Shown here piece after piece: positions 1 to 5,018 of a stretch of DNA of 5,018 bases. The translations under genes and the position numbers were made by a program. Under the pieces are notes generated by a model. It was not told the DNA's origin and did no database searches. It saw only the letters and a list, made by a program, of their open reading frames with translations. The stretch's first letter is position 1. Each line of letters starts with the position of its first letter. The DNA is from an uncultured Dehalococcoidia bacterium (GTDB lineage Bacteria > Chloroflexota > Dehalococcoidia > Tepidiformales > Tepidiformaceae), in contig CALMIW010000208.1 in assembly GCA_937864275.1 (NCBI GenBank), forward strand, positions 1 through 5,018, read 5' to 3'.

Positions 1-608
1 ATCACGTGCCCAACGCCTCCGGCTACCCCGATCTCGCGGATCACGGCAAGGATGACGTCCTTCGCGGTGACTCCCGGGTGGAGTTCGCCGTCGACCTCGA
101 CCGACATGGTCTTCGGCTTCGCCTGCGGCAGTGTCTGCGTTGCGAGCACGTGTTCGACTTCGCTCGTGCCGATGCCGAAAGCGAGCGCGCCAAACGCGCC
201 GTGCGTCGCCGTGTGGCTGTCGCCGCAGACGATCGTCATCCCGGGCTGCGTCAGGCCCTGCTCGGGCCCGATCACATGGACGATGCCCTGGCGAATGTCG
301 CCAACGCCGAACAGCGGCACGCCGAACTCTTCGCAGTTCTTTCGCAGCACCTCGACTTGCTGCACGGAAAGCGGGTCCGTCCACGGCTTGTCGCGGTCGA
401 TCGTCGGCACGTTGTGGTCGACTGTGGCGAGTGTCAGGTCCGGCCTGCGGACCTTGCGGCCGGCCAGCCGGAGCCCCTCAAACGCCTGGGGCGAGGTCAC
501 TTCGTGGACGAGGTGGAGGTCGATGTAGAGGAGGTCGGGCTTGCCAGCTTCGCTGTGGACGAGGTGGTTGTCCCAGATCTTCTGGATGACCGTGCGCGGT
601 TGACTCAT
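1..608 (-). CDS. leuC: 3-isopropylmalate dehydratase large subunit, LeuC (N-terminal 202 residues; gene runs off the left edge)
   Basis: This is the large subunit of isopropylmalate isomerase (EC 4.2.1.33), which with LeuD interconverts 2- and 3-isopropylmalate in leucine biosynthesis in the cytosol. The reading was made by translating the minus strand from ATG at 608. It opens MSQPRTVIQKIWDNH, a typical LeuC N-terminus. Further aconitase-superfamily landmarks follow: DLHLVHEVTSPQAFEGLR (residues 30-47), ATVDHNVPT (61-69), CGDSHT (128-133), and GAFGALAFGIGTSEVEH (137-153). The frame is open to the window edge, ending in REIGVAGGVGHV. LeuC is normally about 420-470 residues, so more than half is missing here. 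That missing part includes the three Fe-S cluster cysteines, so an intact active site cannot be confirmed. A GGAG ribosome-binding site lies 10 nt upstream of the ATG. The gene lies 75 bp downstream of the HARP-like/DUF2325 gene on the same strand and may be cotranscribed with it. A bacterial homoaconitase-like paralogue is the only serious alternative. Confidence 0.95.
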   Translation of the reverse strand, partial: MSQPRTVIQKIWDNHLVHSEAGKPDLLYIDLHLVHEVTSPQAFEGLRLAGRKVRRPDLTLATVDHNVPTIDRDKPWTDPLSVQQVEVLRKNCEEFGVPLFGVGDIRQGIVHVIGPEQGLTQPGMTIVCGDSHTATHGAFGALAFGIGTSEVEHVLATQTLPQAKPKTMSVEVDGELHPGVTAKDVILAVIREIGVAGGVGHV

Positions 609-683
609 GAAAAGGCTGCTCCGGAGTGCTGGAGGAGTGAAATGCGGGAACGCCGATCGTAACAGACAGGCAGGGAAGGGGCG
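609..683 (-). promoter_or_regulatory. leuC upstream spacer with ribosome-binding site
   Basis: This is the 75-bp gap between the stop of the upstream gene and leuC. On the minus strand GGAG (619-622) sits 10 nt before the leuC ATG and supports that start. It lies inside the palindrome CTCCGGAG (619-626). A nearby CTCC copy could also pair with the ribosome-binding site, but this is speculative. A possible -10 box TACGAT (656-661, minus strand) has no convincing -35 partner. No intrinsic terminator is visible, so read-through from the upstream gene is plausible. No leucine-rich leader peptide or T-box-like element was recognised. Confidence 0.5.
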
Positions 684-3416
684 CTACCGCACGAGCTTCC
701 TGCGGCGGTCGTGTTTCGTCTGTGCCCGTGTCTCCGTCACCGGGGGCTCGGTGTCGGCGAGCGATTCCCGGGCGATGGAAAGCAGCGCCCCTACGCCTCG
801 CGAGTTGTGGTACGCGAACTTCGTGTTCGCCTTCGCCGCCTGTTCCGTCACGCGCCCGCTCGCGGCGTGGCTGATACACGCCGTGTTCACGATGATCAGG
901 TCTGCCTTGCCCGATGCGAGGTCCAGCGCCTGGCCGCCGTTTTTGGCCCCGTCCGGGTCCAGCCAGGTGGCTTTCACGCCCCATTCTTCGAACTGCGGCA
1001 TCGCCAGCTTCCGCAGCCATTCGTGCCCGCCCACCACCACGAGCCGTTTGCCCACGAGCAGGCTCGGGTCGACCTCCTTCGGCGGCAGCTCGCGCGCGTT
1101 CAGGAAGGCGCCGAACTTGGGAAACGCCAGCGCCAGGCCCTTGAGTTCGTGGGTTCCCTCGTCTTTCGGGTCGCCCGGGTCGCACTGGCGCAGCACGGTT
1201 TCGGCTGTGGCCTCGAACGGCTCCCCCGCCTCCAGTTGCAGCGTCAGCAGCGCCTGCCCGACCGGGAGTTGCAGCGGCTTGAAGCCGGGCGGTACCCCCA
1301 TGCATAGCGTCCGCAGGGCTTCGGTTTCGCCGTGCTTCACCATCTCGCGGACAAGCCGGTCGAACGCTTCGATGCAGTCGACGTCGTGTCCGGCCTTCAG
1401 GGCCTGCCGGAACGCGCGATCGAAAAGCGCGAGTCGCTGGCTGTGGGTAAACGTCCCCGCGCCCGGGAACGCGTCTTCCTCGACCGACCGGCCCAGCTGG
1501 TTCATCAGGTTGTCGCCCTTCGGGCTCTCCGCGAGCATGTCGAGGAGCTCCAGCACCTCGGTCGCGGGGTCCGAGACGCCCCGGCGAAGCGCCGATTCCA
1601 GGAAGACCTCCTCCGCGATCCGCCGCGTCGTGCTTCCCGCGCCGCCGCTGTCGCTGACGAAGACGCTGAGGAGGTGCCCCGCGGAGACGTGCAGCGCGGA
1701 TTCCGCGAGCACCTGCAGGTACCCCGGAAAATCCTGGGCGACCCGCTTGTGGCCGGCCGCGGCCAGCTGGAAAGCCGCCAGGAACTCCGCGTACCGCCTC
1801 GTCGAGGCGCCGGGAGGGATGAATCGCACGAGTTCCCGCCGCTCATTCATGTGGGCGGTGTCCACCGGCGCGGACGAGACGAGCCCCAGCATGGCAAGGG
1901 CTGCTTCTGGGGCGATGTCCCGGCCCACCGAACGAAGGCGAGGGATGCCGCTCGAAACGATCCACCGCAGGTCGTCGAAGCCGGTGTCGGAGCTCTCGGG
2001 GGGCCACCGCATCAGCCACTCGTCCATGCACGGCCGCTCGAAAACGGTGTTCGCGAGCACGATCAGACCGAGTCCGAAACCGTCGTCCGTCAGTTCGCGG
2101 TGGCGGAGCATCTCGATGACCCGCTCTCCCGCCATCCAGCGTCCGCCGCGTGCTACCGAAAGGAGGTGGAGCAGCCGGCAATGGTCGCTCAGGGCCCCGT
2201 CGAATGAGCGCAGGTGGGCGTCGTCCATGAGGAAGCTCAGGAGTTCGAGCGTCTCCCGGCCGGCGAGCTTCGCGCTGTCGAAGCCCGAATCGTGCACGAG
2301 CTCGGCAAGCATCAGTTCCTCGAGGCCCTCGAGAGAGGCGATCGGCCGTTGCGGCCCGCATTGCTCCGTGATCAGGGTAAGGACGGAGTCGCGGTAAGCG
2401 GCCCGCGCGCGTTGGCGCAGCTCCGGGTCGAGCGGCACGGCGGAATGCTCTTCTGCCTTCCTCAGGTAGGTGAGTGCCTCGGCGTGCTGGCCGGCAAGGG
2501 AGGCGGCGATGCCGCTGAGCGCCCGCAGTGCCGGCAGGCTGTCTTCGCCGGCCAGCTGGAGTTGTGGGCTCAGCCGCCGGAGGGCCTCTGCCGGGTCCGT
2601 CTCCGCGAGCGTGAGCATCTCGCGCCACTGCCCGTCTGCGATGGGCGGCGTGGGTGTGTCGTTCAGTTCAGGCGGCTGGGCCGCCCTGATGTCGCTGGAC
2701 GGCGCTTCGAGTCCAGCCGGAAGCCGTTCGGTCAGCCGCTGGATCGCCCCTTCGAGGGCGACGATCGCGGTCGTGAGCCGTTCGACCAGCGCCGCCGGCA
2801 TCGGCTCGAGGGCCTGCTGCTCATCCGCCTCGCGCGGCGCCACCTCCGCCCGGGTCGGCGCTTCGGCGCCCGGCTGGCTGTGCGCCGCCGGTTCGGGCGT
2901 CGTTGGTGGCTGTGGCGCGGTGCTGGCCCGCGCAGCTGCCGCTTCCTCGTCGATGCGGCGAAGCTCGATCAGCCGTTCTGCCGCCTCTTCCATATGGAGC
3001 AGCGGCCCGAACTGCTCTCGCAGGATCTCCAGCGCCATCGGGCTCGCCGGCAGGAACCACTTCCGCTGCGGGGCCGACCAGCGATACCCGGGGACGAGCT
3101 TCACCAGTTCCTTGTCTCCGAAGGCGCACTCCACCGACAGTTCGTTCCCCTGCAGCGAAACGTGCGCTTCCTGCTGGGCCGGTGCGTTTTGGCGCGAGCG
3201 GGTCTCGCTCACCTCGAGCGCCAGGTCGGCAGCGTGCTCCCAGCCGTCTGGCCCGAACGTCCGGTCCAGCGCGAGGATGGTCCCGGGCTGTCGCGGGAGC
3301 AGCAATGCCTCCGCAGTGGCGACATAACGACAACCAGGGATGCGCCGTACCAGCGCCTCGTCCCGCCCGCTCGCGGTGACCAGGTAGCGGTGCTCTTCTG
3401 CGCGTACGCGGATCAC
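684..3416 (-). CDS. Large protein of unknown function: two HARP-like repeats, TPR-like helical region, C-terminal DUF2325-like domain
   Basis: The protein has 910 residues and is predicted to be cytosolic, with no signal peptide or membrane segment. Residues 2-55 and 84-137 are two copies of a 54-residue unit that align without a gap. The second is the better match to HARP-like modules found N-terminal to SNF2-type helicases, with PGYRW at 109-113 and RKWFLP at 118-123. Residues 138-165 are charged and helical. Residues 166-206 form a Pro/Ala-rich linker, and 207-233 an amphipathic helix. Residues 263-340 contain a TPR-like unit (GQHAEALTYLRKAEE). The stretch from 340 to about 780 is helical and not recognised. 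Residues 787-886 resemble DUF2325: VVVGG (793-797), ADLIIVNTACISH (838-850) and HNSRGVGALL (870-879). No Walker A, DEAD/DEAH or nuclease motif was seen. The start is GTG at 3416. An in-frame TAG lies three codons upstream and the first repeat begins at residue 2, so no other start fits. The ribosome-binding site is weak. DNA binding or genome maintenance is inferred from the HARP-like units only. Confidence 0.88.
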   Translation of the reverse strand: MIRVRAEEHRYLVTASGRDEALVRRIPGCRYVATAEALLLPRQPGTILALDRTFGPDGWEHAADLALEVSETRSRQNAPAQQEAHVSLQGNELSVECAFGDKELVKLVPGYRWSAPQRKWFLPASPMALEILREQFGPLLHMEEAAERLIELRRIDEEAAAARASTAPQPPTTPEPAAHSQPGAEAPTRAEVAPREADEQQALEPMPAALVERLTTAIVALEGAIQRLTERLPAGLEAPSSDIRAAQPPELNDTPTPPIADGQWREMLTLAETDPAEALRRLSPQLQLAGEDSLPALRALSGIAASLAGQHAEALTYLRKAEEHSAVPLDPELRQRARAAYRDSVLTLITEQCGPQRPIASLEGLEELMLAELVHDSGFDSAKLAGRETLELLSFLMDDAHLRSFDGALSDHCRLLHLLSVARGGRWMAGERVIEMLRHRELTDDGFGLGLIVLANTVFERPCMDEWLMRWPPESSDTGFDDLRWIVSSGIPRLRSVGRDIAPEAALAMLGLVSSAPVDTAHMNERRELVRFIPPGASTRRYAEFLAAFQLAAAGHKRVAQDFPGYLQVLAESALHVSAGHLLSVFVSDSGGAGSTTRRIAEEVFLESALRRGVSDPATEVLELLDMLAESPKGDNLMNQLGRSVEEDAFPGAGTFTHSQRLALFDRAFRQALKAGHDVDCIEAFDRLVREMVKHGETEALRTLCMGVPPGFKPLQLPVGQALLTLQLEAGEPFEATAETVLRQCDPGDPKDEGTHELKGLALAFPKFGAFLNARELPPKEVDPSLLVGKRLVVVGGHEWLRKLAMPQFEEWGVKATWLDPDGAKNGGQALDLASGKADLIIVNTACISHAASGRVTEQAAKANTKFAYHNSRGVGALLSIARESLADTEPPVTETRAQTKHDRRRKLVR
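759..1058 (-). other. DUF2325-like domain (residues 787-886 of the large protein)
   Basis: This is a Rossmann-like alpha/beta domain at the C-terminus. A first strand with a GG turn (KRLVVVGGHE, 790-799) is followed by a helix and a second strand (VKATWLD). A strand with the DUF2325 hallmark D-hydrophobic-N-T-x-C-I-S-H comes next (839-850), then a helix and HNSRGVGALL (870-879). Stand-alone DUF2325 proteins are about 100 residues long, and their function is not established. About 24 basic and charged residues follow to the end (RAQTKHDRRRKLVR). Confidence 0.65.
3006..3167 (-). repeat. HARP-like repeat 2 (residues 84-137), canonical copy
   Basis: This is the second 54-residue unit, separated from the first by a 28-residue linker. 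It has the pattern hydrophobic-strand, D-x-x-L-V-x-x-V-P-G-Y-R-W (101-113), then R-K-W-F-L-P (118-123), then a helix ending EQFG. This pattern is characteristic of HARP-like N-terminal modules of bacterial SNF2-type helicases. Assignment rests on motif recognition by eye and not on a profile search. Confidence 0.65.
3252..3413 (-). repeat. HARP-like repeat 1 (residues 2-55), degenerate copy
   Basis: This is the first of two internal 54-residue repeats of the large protein. It shares the V-x(8)-V spacing, D19, LV (22-23), PG-x-R (27-30) and LP (40-41) with repeat 2. It lacks the Trp of repeat 2: the RKWFLP segment reads EALLLP here. HARP modules in SMARCAL1 contact DNA at branched or single-stranded structures. 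Loss of the aromatic residue suggests this copy may have a structural or altered binding role, which is an inference. Confidence 0.6.
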
Positions 3417-3493
3417 CCCCGGAATCTAGCACCTTCAGGTGGAGTGCGGACTCGGGGGAACGCCTACTCCCGCCGGTGGACAAACGGGGTATC

Positions 3494-3521
3494 GGAACGT
3501 GGCCGCGCGGTTGCGTTCTAA
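3494..3521 (+). promoter_or_regulatory. Candidate ECF sigma-factor promoter
   Basis: GGAACGT (3494-3500), a 15-bp spacer and TTCTAA (3516-3521) match the known sigma-E-type consensus GGAACTT, 15-16 bp, GTCTAA at 11 of 13 positions. Transcription would start near 3528, giving a leader of roughly 165 nt before the ATG at 3693. An envelope-stress type promoter would suit the surface protein downstream. The assignment is by eye, and ECF consensus sequences vary between phyla. Confidence 0.35.
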
Positions 3522-3635
3522 CGCCTCTCATATGGCGGACTGTTGACACCCTGCGGTATCGTCACGTTGCGTTCACTGAATTGGTCGAGTAGTGGACAGC
3601 CAGATACGAAGAGGTGGCAGGAAGAGAACTGGAAC

Positions 3636-3654
3636 GTTCGCCCGGGAAGCGAAC
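3636..3654. repeat. Short inverted repeat in the leader of the exported-protein gene
   Basis: GTTCGC (3636-3641) and GCGAAC (3649-3654) are perfect inverted copies around a 7-nt centre (CCGGGAA). The left arm overlaps the palindrome GAACGTTC (3632-3639). It ends 38 bp before the ATG at 3693. It could be a protein-binding site or a small RNA hairpin, or it could be chance. Confidence 0.3.
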
Positions 3655-3692
3655 TGCCCTCCACGTTCATCCTGGACCACGTTACGGCTGAC

Positions 3693-4673
3693 ATGACTCG
3701 AATCGCTCGCCTCGTTGTTGCCTCCCTCGTGTCACTAACGGTGTTCGGTGTGTCCCTCGCCGCCGGCGAATCCGCCTCGGCCGCGGGCGCCTACACCGTT
3801 TCGGTCGCCCCGGCAGCCGACACCATCCCCGTCGGTGAGATCGCGGTGTTCCGCGTCCGCGTCGAGGGCCAGACTGCCTCCCTCCCCAGCTTCGACTTCG
3901 ACGTCGAAGGCGGCACGCTCGCCGCAGTCGCCTCGATCGACCCGGTCGCGGCGAACATCGCCGAAGGCGCCGTCTTCGTCCCCCGGGACAACGAAGGCAC
4001 CGCCCGCCTCACCGTCCGCAACGGGTCGGAAGTGCTCGCCACGGGCCAGGCCCGGTTCGCCATGATGGGCAAAGTGAACGTCGCAGTGACGCTGGACGCC
4101 GGCCCCGATGCCGCTGCCCGAACGTGGCGCTTCCAGGTGCTCTCGGCCTCCGGCCAGGTGGTCACCACGCTGACAGCCAACACCAGCGGCGATGCCGCCA
4201 CGGGCAGCATCGCCACCGGCGCGCTCCCGTACGGCTTCTACACTGTCCGCCAGCTGCTCGGGAGCGACACGGCCACCGCGTGCGCCGCCGGCGTGCACTA
4301 CGCCATCGCCGCCCCGGTTTCCGGAGAGACCACGGTTCTTCTGGATGCAGCGGTGACCACTGTCAGCTTCTCGATCGCTCCCTGCCCGGACCTCCCCGTT
4401 GCCCCGGGAGTCTCCATCCCGGTCGACACCATCGCCCCGGGTCCTGCCGGTGACGGCTTCCTCCCCGGCGAGACGCCGATTAGCGAAGTTCGCGGCACCC
4501 GCCAGGAAGGCCCCGGCAACCCGCTCCCGCCGAGTGTCGGCAACACGCCGCCGGCTACGGCTTCCAACTCCCTCAACCTCTTCGCGCTGCTGCTCGTGAC
4601 CTGTTCAGCGGCGATGCTCCTCCCCGCGGCTGCCTGGTCGGCGGCGACGGTGCGAGTCCACGGCAAACGCTAG
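3693..4673 (+). CDS. Exported, membrane-anchored protein with Ig-like and prealbumin-like beta domains
   Basis: The protein has 326 residues and its exact function is not recognised. The start is ATG at 3693 because it begins a clean signal peptide: MTRIAR, a hydrophobic core (7-24), and likely cleavage after ESASA (26-30). Residues 33-123 form a beta-rich Ig-like domain (YTVSVAP at 34-40, AVFRVRVEG at 51-59, TARLTVRNGSEVLATGQARF at 103-122). Residues 127-230 resemble a SpaA/prealbumin-like adhesin domain, with VNVAVTLDAG at 128-137 and ALPYGFYTVRQLLG at 177-190. Cys197 and Cys231 could form a disulfide. Residues 232-291 are a Pro/Gly/Thr-rich stalk. Residues 293-318 are a single transmembrane helix followed by a short basic tail RVHGKR. 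This gives a type I topology with the beta domains outside. There is no LPxTG motif, so sortase anchoring is not indicated. A surface structural, adhesive or sensory role is inferred. The ribosome-binding site is poor, with only GGA about 16 nt upstream. A terminator lies 31 nt after the stop. Confidence 0.85.
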   Translation: MTRIARLVVASLVSLTVFGVSLAAGESASAAGAYTVSVAPAADTIPVGEIAVFRVRVEGQTASLPSFDFDVEGGTLAAVASIDPVAANIAEGAVFVPRDNEGTARLTVRNGSEVLATGQARFAMMGKVNVAVTLDAGPDAAARTWRFQVLSASGQVVTTLTANTSGDAATGSIATGALPYGFYTVRQLLGSDTATACAAGVHYAIAAPVSGETTVLLDAAVTTVSFSIAPCPDLPVAPGVSIPVDTIAPGPAGDGFLPGETPISEVRGTRQEGPGNPLPPSVGNTPPATASNSLNLFALLLVTCSAAMLLPAAAWSAATVRVHGKR

Positions 4674-4704
4674 TTCTACCTCTCTAGTTGTTGGTCAGGA
4701 GGCA

Positions 4705-4738
4705 AACCCCTGTGCGCGCTGGCCCGCGCACAGGGGTT
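4705..4738 (+). terminator. Rho-independent terminator with perfect 14-bp stem
   Basis: The arms AACCCCTGTGCGCG (4705-4718) and CGCGCACAGGGGTT (4725-4738) are perfectly complementary around the 6-nt loop CTGGCC. The stem begins 31 nt after the stop of the exported-protein gene. The trailing sequence AACTCTTT is only moderately T-rich, so termination may depend mainly on stem strength. It separates this gene from the next one and argues against a shared transcript. Confidence 0.85.
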
Positions 4739-4780
4739 AACTCTTTCGCCCCTCGGAACGTTGTTTTTACAGACCGAAGC

Positions 4781-4810
4781 TTGACCTTAATGGGCTGTTT
4801 CGGCCATAAC
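4781..4810 (+). promoter_or_regulatory. Candidate sigma70-type promoter for the downstream exported-protein gene
   Basis: TTGACC (4781-4786) and CATAAC (4805-4810) are separated by 18 bp. They match the -35 consensus at 5 of 6 positions and the -10 consensus at 4 of 6. The region is locally AT-rich, lies just after the terminator, and precedes a gene on the same strand. Transcription would begin around 4817, leaving a leader of about 90 nt. Confidence 0.45.
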
Positions 4811-4906
4811 TGGCAGAACCTACGGCAGGCAACAGCGGGTCGAGACGCGGTTGTTCAGCCATTCCCACACGCCGGCGGGGTGCGTTGAAGGTCCCAGGGG
4901 GACTTC
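4811..4906 (+). promoter_or_regulatory. 5' leader with small hairpin and ribosome-binding site
   Basis: CAAC-A-GCG (4830-4837) and CGC-G-GTTG (4846-4853) pair as a 4+3 bp stem with one A-G mismatch and an 8-nt loop. Farther on is a GC-rich patch around ACGCCGGCGGGG. AGGGGG (4896-4901) lies 5 nt before the ATG at 4907 and is a good ribosome-binding site. No known riboswitch class could be recognised in this leader. Confidence 0.4.
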
Positions 4907-5018
4907 ATGGCGCCTTTCACCCGGCGGGTTTTCTTGCCCGCCGCACTCGTGGTCTTTGTGATTCTGATCTCCGCGGGTCGGCTCGGCCTGGCCGCCGGTG
5001 TGGAGGCGGTCTTCCGTC
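4907..5018 (+). CDS. Exported protein, N-terminal 37 residues only, with twin-arginine-like signal
   Basis: The gene runs off the right edge after 37 codons, so its product cannot be identified. The ATG at 4907 is backed by AGGGGG 5 nt upstream. The N-terminus MAPFTRRVFLPAAL contains TRRVFL, matching the Tat signature S/T-R-R-x-F-L. A strongly hydrophobic stretch follows (11-22, LVVFVILI), then SAGRLGLAAGVEA with possible cleavage sites. Tat substrates usually fold before export and often carry cofactors. The h-region here is rather hydrophobic for Tat, so a Sec signal or an N-terminal membrane anchor remains possible. It is the second exported protein in a row on this strand, but it has its own promoter candidate and is separated by a terminator. 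Confidence 0.7.
   Translation, partial: MAPFTRRVFLPAALVVFVILISAGRLGLAAGVEAVFR

Larger units (their letters stand above)
3417..3692. other. Divergent intergenic region between the HARP-like/DUF2325 gene and the exported-protein gene
   Basis: This 276-bp spacer has visibly more A and T than the flanking genes. It must hold the promoter of the leftward 910-residue gene and of the rightward exported-protein gene. An ECF-type promoter candidate (3494-3521) and an inverted repeat (3636-3654) are listed separately. No clear -35/-10 pair for the leftward gene could be found. The plus-strand frame is open back to a TTG at 3543, but the 50 residues it would add before the signal peptide do not look like protein. 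This stretch is therefore treated as leader. Confidence 0.7.

Noticed and set aside
607..2397. Long plus-strand open frame of 596 codons opposite the 910-residue gene
   Set aside because: Its translation is rich in Ser, Arg and Pro and has no recognisable domain. It is the antisense shadow of a GC-rich gene whose own strand gives clear domains.
2214..3521. Plus-strand open frame of 435 codons over the N-terminal part of the 910-residue gene
   Set aside because: It is Arg/Gly-rich without motifs, and the opposite strand encodes the two aligned HARP-like repeats here. Treated as a shadow frame.
3543..3548. Perfect -35 box TTGACA in the divergent region
   Set aside because: No acceptable -10 box lies 16-18 bp downstream. 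TATCGT at 3558 is only 9 bp away.
3543..3692. 50-codon N-terminal extension of the exported protein from TTG at 3543
   Set aside because: It would bury the signal peptide behind a hydrophilic stretch of unnatural composition. The ATG at 3693 starts a proper signal peptide.
4690..4740. Possible cyclic-di-GMP riboswitch, because of GGCAAACC near a GC-rich stem
   Set aside because: The match is confined to a few bases. The conserved second half of the GEMM fold is absent, and the hairpin is explained as a terminator after a stop codon.
4688..4888. Small open frame of 66 codons after the exported-protein gene
   Set aside because: It runs through the perfect terminator hairpin and the promoter candidate, has no ribosome-binding site and shows no protein-like composition.
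1..5018. CRISPR array, insertion sequence, tRNA or rRNA
   Set aside because: No regularly spaced repeats, transposase motifs, terminal inverted repeats with target duplications, or tRNA cloverleaf were seen on either strand.

Overview
The window is GC-rich bacterial DNA with dense coding on both strands. It holds two complete genes and two genes cut by the window edges. The GC-rich codon use and the mix of genes would fit a high-GC lineage such as Chloroflexota or Actinomycetota. No 16S or other phylogenetic marker is present, so the taxon is a guess.

Left part (about 1-3416, minus strand). The clearest gene is leuC, the large subunit of 3-isopropylmalate dehydratase, of which the first 202 codons are inside the window. 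Directly upstream of it on the same strand, 75 bp away, is a 910-residue protein of unusual build. It has two N-terminal repeats resembling the HARP domain of SMARCAL1-type annealing helicases, then a Pro/Ala-rich linker, a long helical region with at least one TPR-like unit, and a C-terminal Rossmann-like domain resembling DUF2325. No helicase or nuclease motif was seen, so its function is unknown. It is the best candidate in the window for something undescribed.

Middle (3417-3692). This is a divergent intergenic region of about 276 bp with lower GC than the genes. It holds a candidate ECF-type promoter facing right (GGAACGT, 15 bp, TTCTAA) and a small inverted repeat.

Right part (3693-5018, plus strand). 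A 326-residue exported protein has a signal peptide, two beta-rich Ig/prealbumin-like domains, a Pro/Gly-rich stalk and a C-terminal membrane anchor. It ends in a strong intrinsic terminator with a perfect 14-bp stem. A sigma70-like promoter and a structured leader of about 90 nt follow. They lead into a second exported protein, cut off after 37 codons, whose N-terminus carries a twin-arginine-like motif (TRRVFL). The right half therefore looks like a cell-envelope locus, functionally separate from the left half.
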